DNA of 64,000 bases, taken from the NCBI RefSeq assembly GCF_017901175.1, contig NZ_CP072793.1:868001-932000 (forward strand), read 5' to 3'. The notes under the pieces are model-generated. The model saw only the letters and a list, made by a program, of their open reading frames with translations, did not search any database and was not told the origin of the DNA. The DNA comes from Thiothrix unzii (GTDB lineage Bacteria > Pseudomonadota > Gammaproteobacteria > Thiotrichales > Thiotrichaceae). Of this stretch, positions 63,933 through 64,000 are shown one piece after another. Positions within the stretch are counted from its first letter, which is position 1. Each line of letters starts with the position of its first letter. Made by a program: the position numbers and the translations under genes.

Positions 63933-64000
63933 TAAATCTCAATAAATCTTCGTCGAGTTTGGCGTTCATTCCCACGGCTTGGATTGTGCCGGAGGGGGTG
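63898..64000 (-). CDS. lptC: LptC, C-terminal end only
   Basis: A minus-strand frame enters from the window edge and stops at 63898-63900, giving [20 protein letters not shown] near the end. This matches the C-terminal pattern of LptC (membrane-anchored LPS transfer protein) and its place before lptA. Only about 33 residues are visible. Confidence 0.7.
   Translation of the reverse strand, partial: TPSGTIQAVGMNAKLDEDLLRFNANVHSTYPVK

Overview
This window is a mid-GC chromosomal segment of a gammaproteobacterium. The evidence is the conserved neighbourhoods: lptC-lptA-lptB-rpoN-hpf-ptsN-rapZ, yajC-secD-secF, hflK-hflC, epmA-efp, petABC-sspA-sspB and prkA-yeaH-spoVR. The mix with DUF1501/DUF1800 genes, a retron, a ROCO GTPase and a tyrosine/proline/glycine-rich secreted protein would suit a sulfur-oxidising Thiotrichales organism such as Thiothrix. 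That assignment is an inference from gene content, not from a marker gene.

Layout. 1-7.1 kb: hflKC, a possible small-RNA region ending in a strong terminator, an M23 peptidase, a PLP aminotransferase, uvrC and pgsA. 7.1-11.7 kb: an accessory island with an RHH/PIN toxin-antitoxin pair, an AT-rich ROCO-type GTPase cut off by an IS256-family element, a 241-bp tandem copy of the IS left end, and coding remnants beyond the IS. 11.7-13.3 kb: a three-gene envelope-type cluster (helix-hairpin-helix membrane protein, 43-residue membrane protein, OmpA-like protein with a 13-residue repeat). 13.3-29.3 kb: moeA, nhaA, a Ca/Na antiporter, membrane proteins, secDF-yajC, epmA-efp, yggL, a beta-helix protein, tsaD, an FGE-fold protein and a class V aminotransferase. 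29.3-31.7 kb: a DUF1501/DUF1800 pair.

31.9-39.0 kb holds the most interesting system: a complete retron. A promoter-like sequence leads into a structured RNA of about 210 nt with a1/a2 repeats, a guanosine at the expected priming position and a long msd hairpin. A terminator-like hairpin follows, then three overlapping genes: a retron reverse transcriptase (YADD, VTG motif), a 1165-residue WGR plus HEAT/ARM-like protein, and a SWIM zinc-finger protein. The gene set matches what I recall as type XIII retrons (RT, ARM, WHSWIM). The RNA structure reported here was read by eye from the sequence.

39-64 kb is mainly housekeeping: a lytic transglycosylase, proA, hisC, a NIF3-family gene, the cytochrome bc1 operon behind an FNR-like box, sspAB, folA, a dihydroorotase of the DDQVHF type, the prkA-yeaH-spoVR stress operon behind paired palindromes, a secreted Tyr/Pro/Gly-rich protein next to mltB, corA, and the rpoN/lpt/PTS-Ntr operon running off the right edge inside lptC.
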